Position numbers and translations under genes: made by a program. Source: CAWDVH01 sp963805705 (GTDB lineage Bacteria > Actinomycetota > Actinomycetes > Streptosporangiales > Streptosporangiaceae). Taken from it: a stretch of DNA of 64,000 nucleotides. The stretch is from the NCBI GenBank assembly GCA_963805705.1, contig CAWDVH010000005.1:124001-188000 (forward strand), read 5' to 3'. The notes under the pieces were generated by a model. The model made no database searches. It had not been told where the DNA came from and was given only the letters and a program-made list of their open reading frames with translations. Below, piece after piece: positions 25,164 through 34,874 of the stretch (positions are counted from its first letter, which is position 1; each line of letters starts with the position of its first letter).

Positions 25164-25300
25164 CAGTTCCCCCTCCCCGAGATCCAGGTCAGCAGGTGGC
25201 TGGCCAGCCGGAACCGGCCGACGGCCCGCCCGTGCTCCAGATAGGGCATTTCCTCATGCTCGCCGTCACGCCACGTCACGGCCAGGATGGTGCCTGGCAT
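25133..25300 (-). CDS. Possible small protein (55 aa) upstream of the MFS-cNMP gene
   Basis: An open frame from ATG 25300 to TAG 25133 encodes a Trp/Glu/Arg-containing protein with protein-like composition: PGTILAVTWRDGEHEEMP, then EHGRAVGRFRLASHLLTWI. It overlaps the first 31 bases of the MFS gene. The ribosome site is weak and no family is recognised. It fills most of the gap after the methyltransferase gene, and could be a short leader gene of the MFS-decarboxylase operon. Confidence 0.4.
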   Translation of the reverse strand: MPGTILAVTWRDGEHEEMPYLEHGRAVGRFRLASHLLTWISGRGNWWEASPAPAA

Positions 25301-25404
25301 CTTTGCCTGAGCCTGGCCTCAGCCCAGCCCTGGTGCCAGCACCACCGGGCCCTGCCGCACGGCGCTCATCGCCCGCCTTGGTCAGCTCTCGGCCGTTGCG
25401 ATGG

Positions 25405-26076
25405 TCATGACATGTCTCGCCTGCCGAGCAGTGCGTCTGCGGACGCCGCGTCCGCGGTGGCCGTGGCGGTCCCCACCACGAGCGGGCGCACGACGGGAGG
25501 GACCTTCTGCATCACGTCGTGCTCAAGGTGCTGGACCACGAATCCCGCCTCCCGGATGCAGTCGAGCGTCGGCCGGTTGCAATTACAGCCATGGGCCATG
25601 ATCTGGTTCAGCCCATTCAGGCGGTCCTGCCAGCGGGCCAGGCCGGGGTCACCGGAACGCACATGCTCGATGAACAGAAGCTGACCACCGGGTCGCAGTA
25701 CCCGGTGCAGTTCTCGCAGTGCCCGCGGCAGGTCGCTCACCGTGCACAGAACGAGAGCCGATACAGCGACGTCGAACGTGTTGCTCTCAAAGGGAAGGTC
25801 CTCTGCTGGCGCGCGCAGGACCTTCGTCAGCGGCGACTGCTCGCGCACCCGCCGTTCCAGCCGCCGCACCATCGGGACCTCAGGCTCCGTCATCATCAGC
25901 GAGTCGAGAGCCGGGCCGTAGAAGGGCAGGTTCGCTCCCGTCCCGCCGCCGATCTCCAGCACCCGGCCGCTCACGCCGGCCAGAAGCGCCTTCCGGTGCG
26001 CGCGCAGCCCGGCCTGCTCCGGGCCTGCCATCGCCCGGTCGTACATCATCGCGAAGATCCTGCCCCCAAGACTCAT
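25405..26076 (-). CDS. Class I SAM-dependent methyltransferase
   Basis: A 223-residue methyltransferase of the UbiE/Methyltransf_11 kind. Motif I is VLEIGGGTGANLPFYG, followed by the acidic end of strand 2 (MTEPEVPMVRRLE), APAEDLPFESNTFDVAVSAL (motifs II/III) and LRPGGQLLFIEHVRSG. ATG 26076 is preceded by an AGGTGAGGT site. A Cys pair (HGCNCNRPT) near residue 165 is typical of a widespread subfamily whose substrate is not defined. Downstream of terC on the same strand, 86 bases away. Confidence 0.86.
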   Translation of the reverse strand: MSLGGRIFAMMYDRAMAGPEQAGLRAHRKALLAGVSGRVLEIGGGTGANLPFYGPALDSLMMTEPEVPMVRRLERRVREQSPLTKVLRAPAEDLPFESNTFDVAVSALVLCTVSDLPRALRELHRVLRPGGQLLFIEHVRSGDPGLARWQDRLNGLNQIMAHGCNCNRPTLDCIREAGFVVQHLEHDVMQKVPPVVRPLVVGTATATADAASADALLGRRDMS

Positions 26077-26162
26077 GGCTACCTCACCTTGACACGTAGT
26101 GATCATTGATGAGAACGCTAACGACCAGGCCGGCCAGTCCGCATGGGGCGATTGCCCCATCT

Positions 26163-27248
26163 TCACGAGCGCCGCGAGACGTCCGGGGCGGCCTGCTCGG
26201 TCGGCCTGCCGTTAGCGGCGGCGCGGGCGGCTTGGCGGTCCTGGCCCGCAGGGGCCGGCGGCATCGCGTGGCCACGATGCGCGGGCCGCCTTTCAGATAG
26301 CAGGCTAGTGATGGTCACGATAATGAGCACGCCGCTGATAAGTACCAGCGACAGTTCCGTGCTGATGTGCGGCACCGCGACCGGGCCGATGGCATGCACC
26401 CCGGAGTCGGCCAGCGCCTCGGTGAGGAGCTTGATGCCGATGAAGCCAAGGATGACCGCGAGGCCTGCAGACAGATGCACTAGGCGGCTGAGCAGGCCGC
26501 CGATCAGGAAGTACAGCTGCCGCAGGCCCAGCAGGGCGAAGGCGTTCGCGGTGAAGACCAGGTACGGGTCGTGGGTGAGCCCGAAGACCGCCGGGATCGA
26601 GTCCAGCGCGAACACCAGGTCGGTTCCGGCAACGGCGATGATCAGGAGCAGGACCGGGGTGGCGGCCAGCCGGCTACCGGCGCGGCTGATCAGACGGCCG
26701 CCGTCGCTGTCCGGGCTGACCGGCACAAATCGTTTTACCGCACGCAGAACGATGCCGTCAGCGGGCGTCGCCTGGTCCTGGCGGCCGCTGAAGACCAGCC
26801 GCGCGGCGGTGAAGATCAGCAGCGCGCCAAAGAAATACAGGATCCAGCTGAACCGGCTGATCGCCGCAGCGCCTACCGCGATGAAGATGCCGCGCAGCAC
26901 GAGTGCCATGGCCACGCCCAGCAGCAGGACGCGGCTGTGCAGCTCGCGAGGCACCGCCGAGCCGCCGATCAGCAGCACGAAGATGAACAGGTTATCCAGT
27001 GACAGGCTGTACTCGGTCAGCCAGCCAGCGAAGAACTGGCTGCCCGCAGCCGGATACCCGAGCCACGTGACCGCCAGACCGAACAGTACCGCCAGCCCAA
27101 CCACCGCGGCGACGTACAAGGCCGCCGCGCGCAGCCGGACCTCAGTGGCTCCGCGCCGGATACCGAGGGCCAGCTCGCCGCCCAGAATCAGCACCAGTAC
27201 ACCGACAGTGGCGGCCCAGGCCCATAGCGGAACGTGCAGAGTGCTCAT
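26163..27248 (-). CDS. TerC-family integral membrane protein
   Basis: A 361-residue polytopic protein of the TerC/Alx family with 8-9 membrane helices. Family signatures are TEYSLSLDNLFIFVLLIGGS and VAGTDLVFALDSIPAVFGLT, each with the conserved intramembrane Asp-rich motif, plus DPYLVFTANAFALLGLRQLY. TerC/Alx proteins export Mn2+ or support tellurite resistance and metal loading of exported proteins. ATG 27248 has AGGAG upstream. The C-terminal ~45 residues are Arg/Ala/Pro-rich and cytoplasmic. No ter operon partners are present. I looked for a yybP-ykoY Mn riboswitch upstream and could not support one. Confidence 0.9.
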   Translation of the reverse strand: MSTLHVPLWAWAATVGVLVLILGGELALGIRRGATEVRLRAAALYVAAVVGLAVLFGLAVTWLGYPAAGSQFFAGWLTEYSLSLDNLFIFVLLIGGSAVPRELHSRVLLLGVAMALVLRGIFIAVGAAAISRFSWILYFFGALLIFTAARLVFSGRQDQATPADGIVLRAVKRFVPVSPDSDGGRLISRAGSRLAATPVLLLIIAVAGTDLVFALDSIPAVFGLTHDPYLVFTANAFALLGLRQLYFLIGGLLSRLVHLSAGLAVILGFIGIKLLTEALADSGVHAIGPVAVPHISTELSLVLISGVLIIVTITSLLSERRPAHRGHAMPPAPAGQDRQAARAAANGRPTEQAAPDVSRRS

Positions 27249-27408
27249 CTGCTCCTGTCTCGGCGGCTGGCGCTGCCTCTTCGCCCGACAGGAGAGCACC
27301 GCACGATGCATCCCCCGTGAAGCCCTGATGGCGGCGGCATGGAGGCCGCGCTCCCTACCGGGGGCTGACTCGACCCGCCGTCCCGCTGGATCTCGTTATA
27401 GCCGCAGG

Positions 27409-28551
27409 TCAGCGTTCTCGCCCGGAAGAAATGGTTTCGCCGAGCTGCTGGATGGCGTGTTGTGCAGCGCTGATTCCGACCTCGGCGAGCAGTCCGGGCG
27501 CGGCGGACTGGTCGGTGGCCACGGTGAGGGTGCCGCCGCGGCTGACGGCCGGGCGGTCGTGCCATGTTGTTCCGGGCAGGTCTATGGCCCCGGTGCAGTG
27601 CGTGCGCATGGCGCTGCGGTGCCACTGCACCGCAGCGCGCCAGCCGGGCCAGGACTGGTCAAGAAGATGCTGCACGCGGCGTTCGGCGTCGGTTTTTCGC
27701 TCGCGGGGGGCGCAGGCGGCGGAGATCTGGATGAGTTCATGCCCGGGCGGGGCCACGGTGGGGTCGGCGAGGCTGTAGCGGGCGGCGTAGATCCGGTCAT
27801 CCAGGTCCATGACCCGGAACCAGCCTGGGCCGTCGTCGGCCCGCAAGCCCAGGTCGACTGTGGCCATGCGGGCGCTGGGCCAGGTCAGCGATCTGTCACC
27901 GGTCAGCTGGCGCGCGGTGGCGAGGCTGGTGGCCAGGATCGCCGGGCCCGCGGGCAGGGCGGGTACCCGTGTCTGGGTGCGTATCTGCGCGCCGAGGCTG
28001 CCCGCGCGCTCAGCAAGAAGACCGACCAGGGTGGACCACCCGCCGGCCACGTACCGGACGCCGCCGGCCAGGGCCCGGCGAAGGCGCTGGTGGGCGAATG
28101 CGGCCGAAAGCCGCCCGGGGTCGTGGTCGAAGGTGAAGATGAAAGCCACTCCGACGATTGCCTCAGCCGTCTTCGCGTCGACGTGCCTGAGCAGCCATGC
28201 GCGGAACGATTGCTCGGCCGGCGCCTCGGCGGGCAGCGCGGCGATGGCTGTGCTGAGTTCGGCTGGCCACGGGCCGAGCCGGCCTGCGGCCCGGACGAGG
28301 TTGGCATAGCGCGGCGCCTCCACGATGGGCGGCGTGAGGCCGCGGTGCTCCAGCCACGCCCACCATGGCCCGTCCACGTAGATTGCGTGAGGGCCGGTGT
28401 TGGCCCGGAAGGGAGCGGCCAGCGAGCGTGCTCGCCCGCCTGGCCGGGAATGGGCCTCGGCGACGGTCACCCGCCAGCCACGCTCGGCTGCCTCGATGGC
28501 GGCGGTGAGCCCGGTGACGCCCGCGCCGACGATGGTCAGGTCTGGTTCCAT
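27409..28551 (-). CDS. FAD-dependent amine oxidase/phytoene-desaturase-like oxidoreductase
   Basis: A 380-residue flavoprotein. The N-terminus has the dinucleotide-binding fold and FAD signature: DLTIVGAGVTGLTAAIEAAE, then SRPGGRARSL, characteristic of flavin amine oxidases and carotenoid desaturases. The C-terminal motif is weaker (AVSRGGTLTVATDQSAAPGL, near the FAD ribityl contact). ATG 28551 has GAGAGG upstream. It is divergent from the ECF sigma gene, across an 81-base promoter with a GGAACC palindrome, so it is likely part of that regulon. The substrate is unknown. Confidence 0.82.
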   Translation of the reverse strand: MEPDLTIVGAGVTGLTAAIEAAERGWRVTVAEAHSRPGGRARSLAAPFRANTGPHAIYVDGPWWAWLEHRGLTPPIVEAPRYANLVRAAGRLGPWPAELSTAIAALPAEAPAEQSFRAWLLRHVDAKTAEAIVGVAFIFTFDHDPGRLSAAFAHQRLRRALAGGVRYVAGGWSTLVGLLAERAGSLGAQIRTQTRVPALPAGPAILATSLATARQLTGDRSLTWPSARMATVDLGLRADDGPGWFRVMDLDDRIYAARYSLADPTVAPPGHELIQISAACAPRERKTDAERRVQHLLDQSWPGWRAAVQWHRSAMRTHCTGAIDLPGTTWHDRPAVSRGGTLTVATDQSAAPGLLAEVGISAAQHAIQQLGETISSGRER

Positions 28552-28597
28552 ACGACAGGCCTCTCTGCGTGGTGTCCTGGTAGCTGGAAAGTGGCGG

Positions 28598-28616
28598 GGA
28601 ACCTCTGGCCGGTTCC
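28598..28616. promoter_or_regulatory. GGAACC-N7-GGTTCC palindrome between the oxidoreductase and ECF sigma genes
   Basis: GGAACC at 28598-28603 and its complement at 28611-28616. GGAAC(C) is the classic -35 element of ECF promoters, here facing both ways, so one site may serve as the -35 of both divergent transcripts, or as a dimer operator. I cannot identify convincing -10 elements by eye. Confidence 0.4.
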
Positions 28617-28632
28617 GGCTAACCTTCCTGGC

Positions 28633-29124
28633 GTGGACCCGGAGAAAGTCGCGGCTGCTCAGCACGGGGACGCGCTTGCGCTGGACGAGCTTCTCGACGA
28701 GCTGGCCCCGTATGTCCGCCGATTGTGCGCGCGGATCGCCCCGGCGGCGCCCGACGATGCGGCACAGGAGGCCCTGCTGGCGGTCTTCCGGGGCCTGCCT
28801 TCGCTGCGTGCCCCTGAGGCGATCATGACCTGGGTACGGTCAGTCACCGTCCGGACGGCGATCCGCCTCGCCCGCCAGCATGACCTGGAGGTCGCCGCGG
28901 AGGGAACGCGCCTTGACCGCCACGCCGCCTCCTACGAAGGGCTAGTGGACATCGATGATGCCCTGGCGCGTCTGCCGGTCTCCCAGCGCGTCGTGCTGGT
29001 CTTGCGTGGCCGGGAAGGCCTCAGCGAGCAAGAGATCGCCGCCACTTTGGGGATCCCGGCAGGAACCGTGAAATCCCGGTTGCATCGAGCCAGGGCCGCG
29101 TTCCGGGAGGTGTGGGAATCGTGA
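28633..29124 (+). CDS. ECF-family RNA polymerase sigma factor
   Basis: A 163-residue sigma factor. Region 2 spans about residues 15-75 (ELLDELAPYVRRLCARIAP, DDAAQEALLAVFRGLPSL, the latter with the D-A-x-Q-E signature). Region 4 is LARLPVSQRVVLVLRGREG, then LSEQEIAATLGIPAGTVKSR. GTG 28633 is used; the frame is open far upstream, but that part is the reverse of other genes. No anti-sigma gene follows. Instead the next gene is a translationally coupled SRPBCC protein, which may be its sensor or output. Confidence 0.88.
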   Translation: MDPEKVAAAQHGDALALDELLDELAPYVRRLCARIAPAAPDDAAQEALLAVFRGLPSLRAPEAIMTWVRSVTVRTAIRLARQHDLEVAAEGTRLDRHAASYEGLVDIDDALARLPVSQRVVLVLRGREGLSEQEIAATLGIPAGTVKSRLHRARAAFREVWES

Positions 29125-29603
29125 ACGATCCCGAGGCGCTCCCCGGTATCGACCCGATCGACCGCCTCGCCATTCTCGCGGCCGCCTTGCCCGGCGCCGC
29201 TGTCCGGCAGCGCCGTATCGCTGCCCCCTTCGACGCCGTGTGGCAGGTCATCGCGGACCTGGAACACGCCACCCCCCGTTACGAACCCGGTGTCGCGCAC
29301 GTACGCGTCATCGAGCGTCGCGGCGAGTTTCTGCGCCTGCTGGTGCAGGACACCGCTGGCCGCGAGGACGCGATGGACGCCAGGCTCCGGCCAGGCTGGT
29401 GCCTCATGCAATCCGCCACAGTCGTTATTGCCTTCGCGGCCCGCCGCATGGACAGCCAGACCCTGCTGGCCCATCTCGAACACCGGCGCGCGCGGACCGC
29501 AGTGCCCGGCCGAAGCGGGTCACACGATCGCCCCGCCGCCCTCGCGAAAATCGACCAGGAACTTCATACCATCGAAAGACTCGCTGCCCACTATGGGCCC
29601 TGA
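29121..29603 (+). CDS. SRPBCC-fold protein coupled to the ECF sigma factor
   Basis: A 160-residue protein. Its GTG (29121) overlaps the sigma stop as GTGA, with GGGAGG ten bases upstream. Residues 30-60 (AVRQRRIAAPFDAVWQVIADLE) are the first strand and helices of the SRPBCC/START fold. MDARLRPGWCLMQSATVVIAF and LLAHLEHRRA are later strands, and IDQELHTIERLAAH is the final helix. It may bind a hydrophobic ligand. Its strict coupling to the sigma factor suggests a shared signal, though nothing shows direct sigma binding. Confidence 0.78.
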   Translation: MNDPEALPGIDPIDRLAILAAALPGAAVRQRRIAAPFDAVWQVIADLEHATPRYEPGVAHVRVIERRGEFLRLLVQDTAGREDAMDARLRPGWCLMQSATVVIAFAARRMDSQTLLAHLEHRRARTAVPGRSGSHDRPAALAKIDQELHTIERLAAHYGP

Positions 29604-29722
29604 GTTCCTCGAACCCAACAAGTACTACCAATTGACGTGCTGGGCAGCCGCGCGGCGCCGCCGGCGTCCTGCTGTAGCCAGACCGGCATGCTGAGCCCCA
29701 CCGGTCACCTACGGTGATACCC

Positions 29723-30423
29723 ATGATGGAGAGTGCTGGTCAGCCCGGCACTTCCGCGCTCCAGGGCGGGGACGGGCCGCGGGTCCTGCTGGTGGAAGAC
29801 GATCAGGGCATCGCCACCCAGCTCGTCCGCGGCCTGGTCAGGGGCGGCTACCGGGTTGACCACGTGGTGACCGGCCGGGAGGCGCTGAGCTGGGGCGAGC
29901 CGGATGTGGTGCTGCTCGACCTCGGCCTCCCCGACACCGACGGCGTGCAGGTATGCCGCAGGCTGCGCGGGCAGTCGGCCGCGGCCATTATCGTCATCAC
30001 CGCCCGCGGTGAGGAATCCGAGCGGGTGCTGGCCCTGGATGCCGGGGCTGATGACTACCTGGTGAAGCCGTTCGGCCTGGCGGAGCTCCAGGCCCGCATC
30101 CGGGCGGTCCTGCGCCGGATCCGGCCCGGCAGCGAGGTACTGCGGTGCGGCACGCTGACTGTTGACCTGCGACGCCAGAAGGCCAGTGTGGCCGGTACTG
30201 ATATCGCACTGACACCGAAGGAATTCGACATCCTGGAATGCCTGGCGGCCGACCCGGGCCGGGTGGTCAGCCGTCAGGAGATCCTGGAGAGCGCGTGGGA
30301 CGCGCACTGGTACGGCCCGACCAAGGTGCTGGATGTGCACATGGCCGCGCTGCGGCGCAAACTCGGGGTTCCCGGGCTGATTGAGACCGTGTACGGGCGG
30401 GGCTTCCGGCTGAGTGACAGCTG

Positions 30424-30424
<1 letters not shown>
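29723..30424 (+). CDS. OmpR-family two-component response regulator
   Basis: A 233-residue regulator. The receiver domain has LLVEDD (acidic pair), the phospho-acceptor Asp in DVVLLDLGLPDTDG, Thr in VITARGEE and Lys in DDYLVKPFG. The DNA-binding winged helix has LTPKEFDILECLAADPGRV and VDVHMAALRRKL-type sequence ending TVYGRGFRL. Start is ATG 29723 (GTG 29714 is in frame). Its stop overlaps the kinase ATG as TGATG. It heads an eight-gene run and probably controls it. Confidence 0.93.
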
Positions 30425-31827
<1,403 letters not shown>

Positions 31828-31864
31828 ACCGGATCCACGCAGGGCAACGGGCAGGCTGGCGGGC

Positions 31865-31884
31865 GACGCGGGAACTCCCGCGTC
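31865..31884 (+). terminator. Inverted repeat between the kinase and the redox genes
   Basis: GACGCGGGA at 31865-31873 is complementary to 31876-31884, folding as a strong 7-9 bp hairpin. It sits 37 bases after the kinase stop and 27 before the next start, so it may be an attenuator or terminator separating the regulators from the redox genes, or a regulator-binding site. Confidence 0.4.
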
Positions 31885-31910
31885 ACCGTCGGCCTGAGGG
31901 GTGCCCCCTA

Positions 31911-32240
31911 GTGCCATTGCCTGCGAACGACGTCACCGGCTACCGCGACTGGCTGCTCGCCCGGACCCGGCGGGTCCAGCGCTGGGTCACCGTCAGCGCG
32001 GTCGTGGCTGCGATCGGCCTCAGCGCCGCGTTCGCGCACGCGCTGCCCGGTCACCACGCCGCGGCACAGAAACGGACGGCGGTCCCATCGCGGCGCGGCA
32101 GTGGCGGGGGAGCAGCCCCGCCCGCCGGCCACCATCAGGCGGCGCATTCCCATCGCCATCAGCACCGCCCCTTGCAGCCTCCGGCGCAGCCGCCGGCCAC
32201 CACCCCCGCGCCGCCGCCGGTCACTTCTGGCGGGTCATGA
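31911..32240 (+). CDS. Small His/Pro-rich single-pass membrane protein
   Basis: A 109-residue protein with a GTG start. A basic N-terminus (DWLLARTRRVQRW) precedes one membrane helix (VTVSAVVAAIGLSAAFAHAL). The remaining ~60 residues are rich in His, Pro, Gly and Ser (GHHQAAHSHRHQHRPLQPP), likely outside the membrane and able to bind metal ions. It lies directly before the ferric-reductase-like gene. A metal-capture or assembly role is a guess from composition. Confidence 0.6.
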   Translation: MPLPANDVTGYRDWLLARTRRVQRWVTVSAVVAAIGLSAAFAHALPGHHAAAQKRTAVPSRRGSGGGAAPPAGHHQAAHSHRHQHRPLQPPAQPPATTPAPPPVTSGGS

Positions 32241-32274
32241 TGGCGACGGCACCCGCCGCAGTGAGCAGGCTGGC

Positions 32275-33330
32275 ATGACGGTGCTCTGGTACACGGCCCG
32301 CGGCACCGGGGTGGTCGCCTTGCTGCTGCTGACCGCCACCGTGGCGCTGGGGGCCGCCGGGACGGCCCGGCTGGAGACCAGCCGCTGGCCCCGGGTGGTT
32401 ACCGCCCAGCTGCACCGGCACCTGTCGCTGCTGGTGGTGGCCTTCGTCGCCGTGCACGTCGCATCCACCGTGCTGGACCCGTTCGCGCCGGTGGGCTGGG
32501 CGGCCGCGGTCGTCCCGTTCTCCTCCGCCTACCGCCCGGTGTGGCTGGGACTGGGTGCGGTGGCGCTCGACCTGCTGCTCGCCGTGCTGGTCACCAGCCT
32601 GCTGCGGGCCCGGCTGGGTTACCGGACCTGGCGCGCCGTGCACTGGCTGGCCTATGCGTCCTGGCCGGTTGCCCTGTGGCACGGGCTGGGGGCGGGTACC
32701 GACAGCAGGCTGACGCCCATGCTCGGCCTGGACCTAGCCTGCGTCGCGGTGGTGGCCTGCGCCCTGTGGCTGCGGCTGGGCCTGCTGCCGTACGTGGGCC
32801 GCCGCATCGCGGTGGGCGCGGGAGCCGTGGCCGCGGCCGTGGCCACCACCGTCTTCGCGGTAGCGGGCCCGCTGCAGCCGGGCTGGGCGAGGAGGGCCGG
32901 CACGCCGGTGGCGCTGCTGTCGGGTGCGGTCAGCGCTGCGAGCCCGGCCGGGACCGGCGCGGCCGGGCTGGCGATACCGCGGCCGGCGGGCGGCTCATTC
33001 ACGGGGCAGCTGACGCGTGCCGGGCTGCCTAACGGCCAGACCGCCATCACGATCAGGGGCTGGAGCGGCCGCTCACCCCGCCAGTCGGTGACGATCAGGC
33101 TGCGCGGCCGGGCCGACGGCACGGGCGTCATCCTCACCTCAGGAGATGTCAGCATCCGCCCGCCCGGATCCGCCCAGGCTTACCGCGGGCCTGTGACCCA
33201 GCTGAACGGCGGGGTGGTCAGCGCCCGGCTGCGCGGTGCCGGGGGGTACACCGGGCAAGCACGGATAACAATGGACGTCCGCGGCGCCCGCGTCACCGGC
33301 GTCCTGGCGATCACCGGAACAGGCGCGTGA
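32275..33330 (+). CDS. Ferric reductase-like transmembrane haem protein with periplasmic C-terminal domain
   Basis: A 351-residue protein. Residues 1-190 form a six-helix ferric reductase-like domain. His residues that could ligate b-haems lie in LHRHLSLL, FVAVHVAST, AVHWLAYAS and VALWHGLG. After the sixth helix the C-terminal ~140 residues are a Gly/Thr-rich beta domain (SFTGQLTRAGLPNGQ, QSVTIRLRGRADGTG, GQARITMDVRG), probably outside. There is no FAD/NADPH-binding domain of its own; the NuoF-like protein and ferredoxin downstream could supply electrons. The stop overlaps the next start as GTGA. Confidence 0.82.
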   Translation: MTVLWYTARGTGVVALLLLTATVALGAAGTARLETSRWPRVVTAQLHRHLSLLVVAFVAVHVASTVLDPFAPVGWAAAVVPFSSAYRPVWLGLGAVALDLLLAVLVTSLLRARLGYRTWRAVHWLAYASWPVALWHGLGAGTDSRLTPMLGLDLACVAVVACALWLRLGLLPYVGRRIAVGAGAVAAAVATTVFAVAGPLQPGWARRAGTPVALLSGAVSAASPAGTGAAGLAIPRPAGGSFTGQLTRAGLPNGQTAITIRGWSGRSPRQSVTIRLRGRADGTGVILTSGDVSIRPPGSAQAYRGPVTQLNGGVVSARLRGAGGYTGQARITMDVRGARVTGVLAITGTGA

Positions 33331-34653
33331 CCGGCTACCCGGCCGCGCCCGCGGCCCCGCTGACCGGCGAACGGCTGACTGCCGAACGGCTGACGGCCGG
33401 CTGGCGCGAGACCAGCTCACCGGCCGGGCTGGCGGAGCACCAGGACCGGTTCGGGCCGATGCCACGGGCCGCGGCCCCGGAGCGGCCCGTCCTGGCTGGC
33501 TACCGCGGCTGCCGACGCCGGCCTCACCGGCCGGGGTGGCGGAGGCTTTCCCACCGGCCGGAAAATGCTCGCGGTCGCGGCCCGCCGAGGCCGCGCTGTC
33601 GTCGTGGCGAACGGCATGGAGAGCGAGCCGGCCAGCCACAAGGATGAGGTACTCCTGTCGCGCGCACCGCACCTCGTCCTGGACGGCGCCGTCCTGGCCG
33701 CCGAGGCCGTCGGCGCGCAGGCTATCCACCTCTGCCTTTCCCGGCTCCGGCCCGGGCTGGCTGGCCAGATGCAGGCCGCTGTCGCCGAGCGGGCGATGAC
33801 CGATCCGCTGCCCATCGAGGTGCACGCCGTCCCGCATCACTACGTCTCCAGCGAGGAGACCGCCCTGGTGCGCTGGCTGAACGGCGGGGAGGCCAAGCCG
33901 GTCATGGCGCCGCCACGACCCTACGAACGCGGCGTAGGGCGGCGGCCCACCCTGGTCAGCAACGTCGAGACGCTGGCTCACCTGGCCCTGATCGCCCGCT
34001 ACGGGCCGCGGTGGTTCCGGCAGGCAGGCCGGCCGCAAGCGCCCGGCACCATGCTGGTGACCATTTCCGGCGCGGTGAGTCTCCCCGGCGTACGGGAAAT
34101 CGAGGCCGGCACGGCCGTCGGCCAGGTCCTCGCCCAGAGCGGGGTGTCCGACCAGGCCGCCGCCGTCCTGGTCGGCGGTTACTTTGGCACCTGGCATGAC
34201 CGCGACGCCATCGCCGGTGTCTCACTGGCGGCCAGCGACTTGCGCCGGGTCGGCGGCTCGCCCGGCGCAGGCGTCCTGGTCGCCCTGCCCTGGACGGCCT
34301 GCGGCATCGCCGAGACCGCCAGGGTGCTGGCCTATCTCGCCGGCCAGAGCGCCGGGCAGTGCGGCCCCTGCACCTTCGGGCTGCCCGCCATCGCCGAGGA
34401 TTTCGCCCGGCTCGCCATGGGCCGGGCGGGCGAAGACCTGTTCGGGCGGCTGGAGCGCCGCCTGGGCACCGTGCCGGGCCGGGGGGCGTGCCGGCACCCC
34501 GACGGGGCCACCCGGCTGGCCGCCTCGGCGCTGACCACGTTCGCCGCGGATGCCTATACGCACGCCCGGCAGCGGCCCTGTGCGGCGGCGCGGTCGGGCC
34601 GGCCGCCGGTCCTGCCCATCCCCGGCCCGGCGGCTGACGAGGGCTGGCGATGA
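33327..34653 (+). pseudogene. NuoF-like SLBB-domain flavoprotein, interrupted by a frameshift
   Basis: The N-terminal frame starts at GTG 33327 (GTGA overlap with the upstream gene) and reads WRETSSPAGLAEHQDRFGPMP, then changes frame at a tandem GGCT GGCT (33494-33501). Removing one copy restores VLATAADAGLTGRGGGGFP, with TGRKMLAVAAR next, the NADH/FMN-binding region of complex-I 51-kDa proteins; the product would be about 440 residues. The later parts are intact: NGMESEPASHKDEV, an SLBB-type domain (TMLVTISGAVSLPGV) and the Fe-S region SAGQCGPCTFGLPAI with CRHPDGA. The first Cys of the usual C-x2-C-x2-C is Ala. It would feed electrons from NAD(P)H into the adjacent carriers. Confidence 0.8.
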
Positions 34654-34874
34654 GCTCCCGGCTCCGGCTCGACCCGACGGCCTGCACGGGCCATGGCCTG
34701 TGCGCTGACTTGCTGCCTGAGCTCATTGACACCGACGAATGGGGATACCCGATCGTGCTAGCCGATGATGTGCCTGCGCACCTGCTGCCGCTGGCCCGCC
34801 GTGCGGTGGCCATCTGCCCGACCCTGGCCCTCCGGCTGGTCCGGGCCACGCCCGCCGCGCAGGGCCGGCCATGA
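34650..34874 (+). CDS. Three-cysteine ferredoxin ([3Fe-4S]-type)
   Basis: A 74-residue ferredoxin. ATGA overlap with the NuoF-like gene. Only three cysteines: C12 and C18 in ACTGHGLCADL and C56 in VAICPTLAL. The position of the usual second Cys is His, the pattern of [3Fe-4S] ferredoxins that serve P450s and other oxidoreductases. Between them lies ELIDTDEWGYPIVL, a conserved part of the fold. Here it probably shuttles electrons between the NuoF-like protein and the membrane haem proteins. Confidence 0.88.
   Translation: MSSRLRLDPTACTGHGLCADLLPELIDTDEWGYPIVLADDVPAHLLPLARRAVAICPTLALRLVRATPAAQGRP

Noticed and set aside
27249..27408. yybP-ykoY manganese riboswitch upstream of terC
   Set aside because: TerC genes can carry one, but the conserved core elements could not be placed; only partial matches such as GGTAGGGAG were found.
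26143..28632. Very long plus-strand open frame continuous with the ECF sigma gene
   Set aside because: It is the reverse of the TerC and FAD-oxidoreductase genes, with Arg/Pro/Ser-rich composition and no motifs; only the part from GTG 28633 is a sigma factor.
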